Source: Crotalaria pallida
Lineage: Eukaryota; Streptophyta; Magnoliopsida; Fabales; Fabaceae
Assembly: GCA_037953625.1 (NCBI GenBank)
Contig: CM075656.1
Coordinates: 75,783,001-75,847,000, forward strand
DNA length: 64,000 bases
Direction: 5' to 3'
Part shown: one piece after another, positions 62,385 to 64,000 of the stretch
How the letters are laid out: every line of letters begins with the position of its first letter
How positions within the stretch are numbered: position 1 is the first letter of the stretch
The notes under the pieces: model-generated
What the model saw: the letters and a program-made list of their open reading frames with translations, nothing else
Databases searched by the model: none
Told to the model about the DNA's origin: nothing
Translations under genes and position numbers: made by a program

Positions 62385-62565
62385 CTGCATCAAAACATTC
62401 CTCATTGCTAACCAAAAAATTAACATTTTCTTTAAGGTGGTTACCCAGGTGAAAGCCTCGTGCACTGTGTGGTGGCTCTCTCTTTCTCTCTAAGGTTCTC
62501 TCATTGCTCCTCCTCGCTTGTCGGTACCTGAAAAGGGTTAGAGAACCACCACAACACCACCCACC

Positions 62566-64000
62566 ATGGCAGCATTCACGTGCTCGGCTGACGACCTCCA
62601 CACTCTTCTCGGAAACAGCACCAACGCCGCTGCCGCGGCCGACTTCATATGCCAACGCTTTGATGCAATTTCAAACAAGTTCGTTGACACCGCCTATGCC
62701 ATTGACAACACTTACCTTCTTTTTTCTGCATACCTTGTGTTTGCCATGCAGCTTGGTTTTGCAATGCTGTGTGCTGGTTCCGTGCGTGCCAAGAATACCA
62801 TGAATATCATGTTGACCAATGTTCTTGATGCTGCAGCCGGTGGCATCTTCTTTTACATCTTTGGCTTTGCCTTTGCATTTGGAGGGCCATCGAATGGTTT
62901 CATAGGGAAGCACTTCTTTGGCCTTGCAAAGTTCCCTTCGCCGAGTTTCGATTATGGTTATTTCCTTTATCAATGGGCTTTTGCCATAGCTGCAGCTGGG
63001 ATTACAAGTGGTTCCATTGCTGAGAGGACACAGTTTGTTGCATATTTGATATATTCAGCATTCTTGACTGGTTTGGTTTACCCTATTGTGGCACATTGGT
63101 TCTGGTCTGCTAATGGTTGGGGTAGTCCTGCCAGGGCTGAAAACCTTTTGTTTGGATCTGGTGTCATTGATTTTGCAGGCTCCGGTGTTGTTCACTTGGT
63201 TGGTGCTGTTGCTGGCTTCTGGGGTGCTTTCATTGAAGGCCCTCGCATCGGAAGGTTTGATCATGAAGGTAACCTTTCATCCACAAGGATTTTAATTTTT
63301 ATGAATGCGTAACTGATATAAAATTACCTGATTGAATTGAAAGTATTCGATAAAATTGAAAGTATTTGATAAAATTAAAAGTAGTTGATAAGATTAATGA
63401 AATAAAAGCTCTTAGTTTAATTGATGACATTTTATTTAAATCTTTCATAGGTTTAATTTTACACTAAGTCGCGACATTTTTTATTTGGTGTCACTTGTAT
63501 CTTTGGAGTTGACTAGCTTATAAGATCCTCAAAGGTGTTGCTAAATGCAGACCGACTGAACAAAATACCTCATATGATGGTAATGTGTTATTTTTTTAAT
63601 GCTACAAAATTTCATGGCATTGCAGGTAAACCTGTCCCAATGAGAGGACACAGTGGTACCTTGGTTGTTCTAGGCACATTCTTGTTATGGTTTGGTTGGT
63701 ATGGATTCAACCCAGGCTCATTTCTCAACATCTTGAAGACCTACGGAGAAAGTGGCAATTACTATGGGCAATGGAGTGCTATTGGTAGGACGGCAGTGAC
63801 CACAACACTAGCTGGATGCTCAGCTGCACTCACCACACTCTTTGGGAAACGCCTCCAAACCGGTCACTGGACAGTCACAGATGTTTGCAATGGTTTGCTT
63901 GGTGGGTTTGCAGCAATCACTGCAGGGTGTGCTTTTGTGGACCCTTGGGCTGCAATCTTATGCGGGTTTGTGGCTGCTTGGGTTCTCATTGGATGCAACA
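62566..64000 (+). CDS. AMT1: AMT1-type high-affinity ammonium transporter (partial, 3' end outside)
   Basis: Exon 1 is 62566-63268 and exon 2 runs from 63626 off the window, giving 359 residues of a usual ~500. The start has a good context (CCACCATGGCA) and encodes MAAFTCSADDLHTLLG. It has the long extracellular N-terminus of the AMT1 subfamily, then hydrophobic segments typical of the 11-helix Amt fold. Conserved blocks: AMLCAGSVRAKNTMNIMLTN, the family signature DFAGSGVVHLVGAVAGFWGA (with the first pore histidine in VVH), and RGHSGTLVVLGTFLLWFGWY. AMT1 proteins move ammonium into root cells across the plasma membrane as trimers. The regulatory C-terminal tail lies beyond the window. The intron splits a Gly codon (G|GT, in EGKP). 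Most AMT1 genes lack introns; an intron-containing AMT1 has been reported in the legume Lotus. Confidence 0.95.

Overview
This window is nuclear DNA of a flowering plant. It has spliced genes with GT-AG introns, very AT-rich intergenic DNA, and a plant-type repeat load (L1-type LINE, Helitrons, Stowaway/Tourist/Mutator/hAT elements). An intron-containing AMT1 ammonium transporter and the general gene style suggest a eudicot, possibly a legume, but nothing here fixes the species.

Four host genes are supported. (1) 2586-3916 (+): three exons encoding a type II ribosomal protein S15a/S8 of 129 residues, the class that supplies plant mitochondrial S8. (2) 12910-5579 (-): eighteen coding exons encoding a ~823-residue DENN-domain protein, a likely Rab exchange factor, with MITEs in several introns. 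(3) 55177-59557 (+): three exons encoding a 614-residue RPM1-interacting protein 13 (RIN13)-like protein. (4) 62566-end (+): an AMT1-type ammonium transporter with one intron, cut by the window edge.

The rest is mostly mobile DNA. A full-length L1-type LINE lies at 15384-21328 (-), flanked by a 15-bp target duplication. It carries two in-frame stops and an internal ~291-bp inversion spanning the ORF1 end and ORF2 start. From 21.3 to 26.8 kb there are Stowaway-like MITEs (some nested), a 1-kb hAT element with a perfect 8-bp duplication, and a long-TIR element with an internal tandem array.

From 26991 to about 43376 (-) sits a ~16.4-kb autonomous-type Helitron. Its 3' end has the hairpin followed by CTAG. 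It encodes an RPA70-like single-strand DNA binding protein, a small B3-like open frame broken by one stop, and a ~1,970-residue Rep/helicase with HUH, two-tyrosine and Pif1 motifs. The N-terminal part of the Rep/helicase gene is an array of amplified phase-1 exons: five copies of an 87-nt exon and three copies of a 105-114-nt exon. One frameshift lies between the Rep and helicase parts.

From 43.4 to 54.8 kb are degraded coding remnants, two long-TIR elements (one with a Lys/Ala-rich coding insert), an LTR relic and a cluster of non-autonomous Helitrons. Their last 5' end lies ~420 bp upstream of the RIN13-like start codon. A large nested MITE (60.3-61.1 kb) lies between the last two genes.

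I saw no rRNA, tRNA or CRISPR array.
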